Of a stretch of DNA of 47,039 bases, positions 45,611 through 47,039 are shown one piece after another. Position numbers and translations under genes: made by a program. The stretch spans positions 1 to 47,039 of the forward strand of contig DCKD01000040.1 in the NCBI GenBank assembly GCA_002320245.1, given 5' to 3'. Position 1 is the first letter of the stretch. The number at the start of each line of letters is the position of its first letter. The notes beneath the pieces are model-generated. The model worked only from the letters and a program-made list of their open reading frames with translations. It made no database searches and was not told where the DNA came from. Source of the DNA: Lachnospiraceae bacterium UBA1683. Lineage in GTDB: Bacteria > Bacillota > Clostridia > Lachnospirales > Lachnospiraceae.

Positions 45611-46870
45611 TTATTCCGGCTGCTGCGGTGCGTCAAATTCTACCGGGCGGAACAGATGGCGGGGGATACCGTCAACCATGACCGGAGATACATCGCCCTG
45701 AATCAATGGGCGGACGTAACTGATGAAGTCTTCTGTTACATAGTTGCCGGAATCATTTACCCAGTCCCTCGGGACAAGTTTTTCGTCATTGGCAATTTTG
45801 TGGACATCTTTTACTTCGGTCCCGCACTGATATGGATCATCGGAAAGGCGCTGTAATACAACCATTTTTCCGGTGTCTCCCTCATCGGCAGCTTTGACTG
45901 CGGCGCCGCCGACCTGATATGCTTCCAGAATATCGACACGGGATGCACAGTGGGAAGCGGAGCGCTGTAGGGAACTCAGTTCGATGGAGCGGGTTTTGCA
46001 GCCGATTTCCCCGGCAATATAGCTTGCCAGATAATTTGCCGTGCCGGAAAGCTGTTTGTGCCCAAATGCGTCTACAAAGTCCACACTCTGTCCAAGCTCA
46101 CACACATAGCGTCCGTCCGGGAGGCGGATGCCTTCTGAAACTGCGACGACAACAGAAGGTTTCTTTTTCAGCAGTTCCTGTACTTTCTTGCCAAATGCTT
46201 CGACGTCAAACGGAAGCTCCGGCAGGTAAATCAAATCCGGTCCGGTGCAGTCCTCACCCTTTGCAAGCGCGGCGGCTCCGGTAAGCCATCCGGCATTCCG
46301 CCCCATAATCTCAACAATCGAAACGAGGCCTTTGGAGTATTCCAGGCAGAAACTGTCACGGATAATTTCCTTGACGGAAGTTCCGATATATTTTGCCGCA
46401 CTGCCATATCCGGGGGTGTGGTCGGTCAGCGCCAGATCATTGTCAATGGTCTTCGGGCAGCCGATGAACCGCGTCGGGAATCCGGTCACAATGGCGTAAT
46501 CAGATAGCTTCTTGATTGTATCCATCGAGTCATTCCCCCCGATATAGATAAATGCCTCAATATCAAGTTTGTTTAAAATCTCAAAAATCTTATCGTATAC
46601 CTCCCGGTTTTCGAAAATCTCCGGCAGCTTATAACGGCATGAGCCGAGGAATGCGGCAGGAGTACGCTTTAAGAGCTCCGTATCCAGTTCATTTGTAATA
46701 AATTGGGATAGGTCTATGTAGCGTTCCTGCATCAGTCCCTGGATTCCGTGTAGCATTCCGTACACTTTTTTTGCTCCGCGGTCTTTGGCTGTGCGGTATA
46801 CGCCGGCAAGGCTTGAGTTGATTGCAGCAGTTGGTCCGCCGGATTGTCCGACGATAACATTTCCTTTCAT
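45611..46870 (-). CDS. pfp: 6-phosphofructokinase, probably pyrophosphate-dependent
   Basis: A 419-aa phosphofructokinase phosphorylating fructose-6-phosphate in glycolysis. The residues at the two known donor-determining positions point to PPi: GGND at 111-114 (Asp instead of the Gly of ATP enzymes) and PKTIDND at 139-145 (Lys instead of the Gly of PGTIDND). SGGPTAAINSSLAGV opens the nucleotide fold. GGAGG lies 9 nt upstream. The 5' region has a TATACT -10 (minus strand 47037-47032) at the window edge. Confidence 0.93.
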   Translation of the reverse strand: MKGNVIVGQSGGPTAAINSSLAGVYRTAKDRGAKKVYGMLHGIQGLMQERYIDLSQFITNELDTELLKRTPAAFLGSCRYKLPEIFENREVYDKIFEILNKLDIEAFIYIGGNDSMDTIKKLSDYAIVTGFPTRFIGCPKTIDNDLALTDHTPGYGSAAKYIGTSVKEIIRDSFCLEYSKGLVSIVEIMGRNAGWLTGAAALAKGEDCTGPDLIYLPELPFDVEAFGKKVQELLKKKPSVVVAVSEGIRLPDGRYVCELGQSVDFVDAFGHKQLSGTANYLASYIAGEIGCKTRSIELSSLQRSASHCASRVDILEAYQVGGAAVKAADEGDTGKMVVLQRLSDDPYQCGTEVKDVHKIANDEKLVPRDWVNDSGNYVTEDFISYVRPLIQGDVSPVMVDGIPRHLFRPVEFDAPQQPE

Positions 46871-47031
46871 GTCCGATACCTCCGTCTGAAAAATAACTCC
46901 CGGATTTGCATTTTTTCCGGGGAAATACGTGTGAACCTGTGAGGTTCGTTCCGTGATACATCATATGAGTTGCCCGACAAATGAACACGATAAGTACCTT
47001 GAAAATTTAATACATTACCTTGTAAATATGT

Positions 47032-47037
47032 AGTATA
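47032..47037 (-). promoter_or_regulatory. -10 element of the pfp promoter at the window edge
   Basis: TATACT on the minus strand would be the -10 of a promoter whose -35 lies beyond the window. The leader would be about 155 nt and includes CCCGG/CCGGG and GAACCT/AGGTTC hairpins. Confidence 0.5.
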
Positions 47038-47039
47038 AT

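Overview
The window looks like chromosomal DNA of a low-GC, obligately fermentative Firmicute, most likely a gut Lachnospiraceae (Blautia/Dorea/Ruminococcus-type). The basis is the S10-spc-alpha ribosomal gene order with a zinc-type S14, a KOW protein beside adenylate kinase, an [FeFe]-hydrogenase maturase (HydG), bifunctional AdhE, ATP-type PEP carboxykinase, a PPi-type phosphofructokinase, strong AGGAGG ribosome sites and consensus sigma-A promoters. No taxon can be proven from reading alone.

Layout. (1) 1-5.4 kb: hydG and a TM1266-type regulator on the minus strand behind a long structured leader ending in an intrinsic terminator; divergent from them is a three-gene TrpXYZ/BmpD-like ABC importer. 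(2) 5.6-12.2 kb: acylphosphatase and a thioredoxin-reductase-like protein; on the minus strand a small hypothetical protein, topoisomerase III with a SAM methyltransferase, and pckA. (3) 12.3-13.0 kb: a HEPN/MNT pair. (4) 13.3-30.1 kb: the ribosomal supercluster from rpsJ to rplQ including secY, adk, infA and rpoA. It has a long leader, an internal promoter before rpmJ and several unusually long, base-paired spacers. The methionine aminopeptidase gene normally found after adk is absent. (5) 30.2-37.3 kb: adhE with Rex-like boxes, a kinase-like phosphotransferase, a secreted coiled-coil/SleB hydrolase, a HAD phosphatase and uppP. (6) 37.3-40 kb: a degenerate tandem repeat, then a polar amino-acid ABC operon whose binding protein appears circularly permuted. 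(7) 40-47 kb: a short repeat array supplying the promoter -35 of an sfsA-mutY fusion, a TetR regulator, a diacylglycerol-kinase remnant, a 141-bp MITE-like insertion with 8-bp target duplication in the leader of a PAP2 phosphatase gene, trpS, tRNA-Arg(ACG) and a PPi-type phosphofructokinase.

Most genes are core housekeeping genes: translation, protein export, cell-wall lipid recycling and redox or glycolytic metabolism. The unusual content is in protein architecture (the permuted binding protein, the SfsA-MutY fusion, a large insert in L17) and in the non-coding DNA (attenuator-like leader, structured spacers within the ribosomal operon, families of palindromic intergenic repeats). No CRISPR array, prophage, full insertion sequence or complete defence island was seen; the HEPN/MNT pair is the only toxin-antitoxin-like module.
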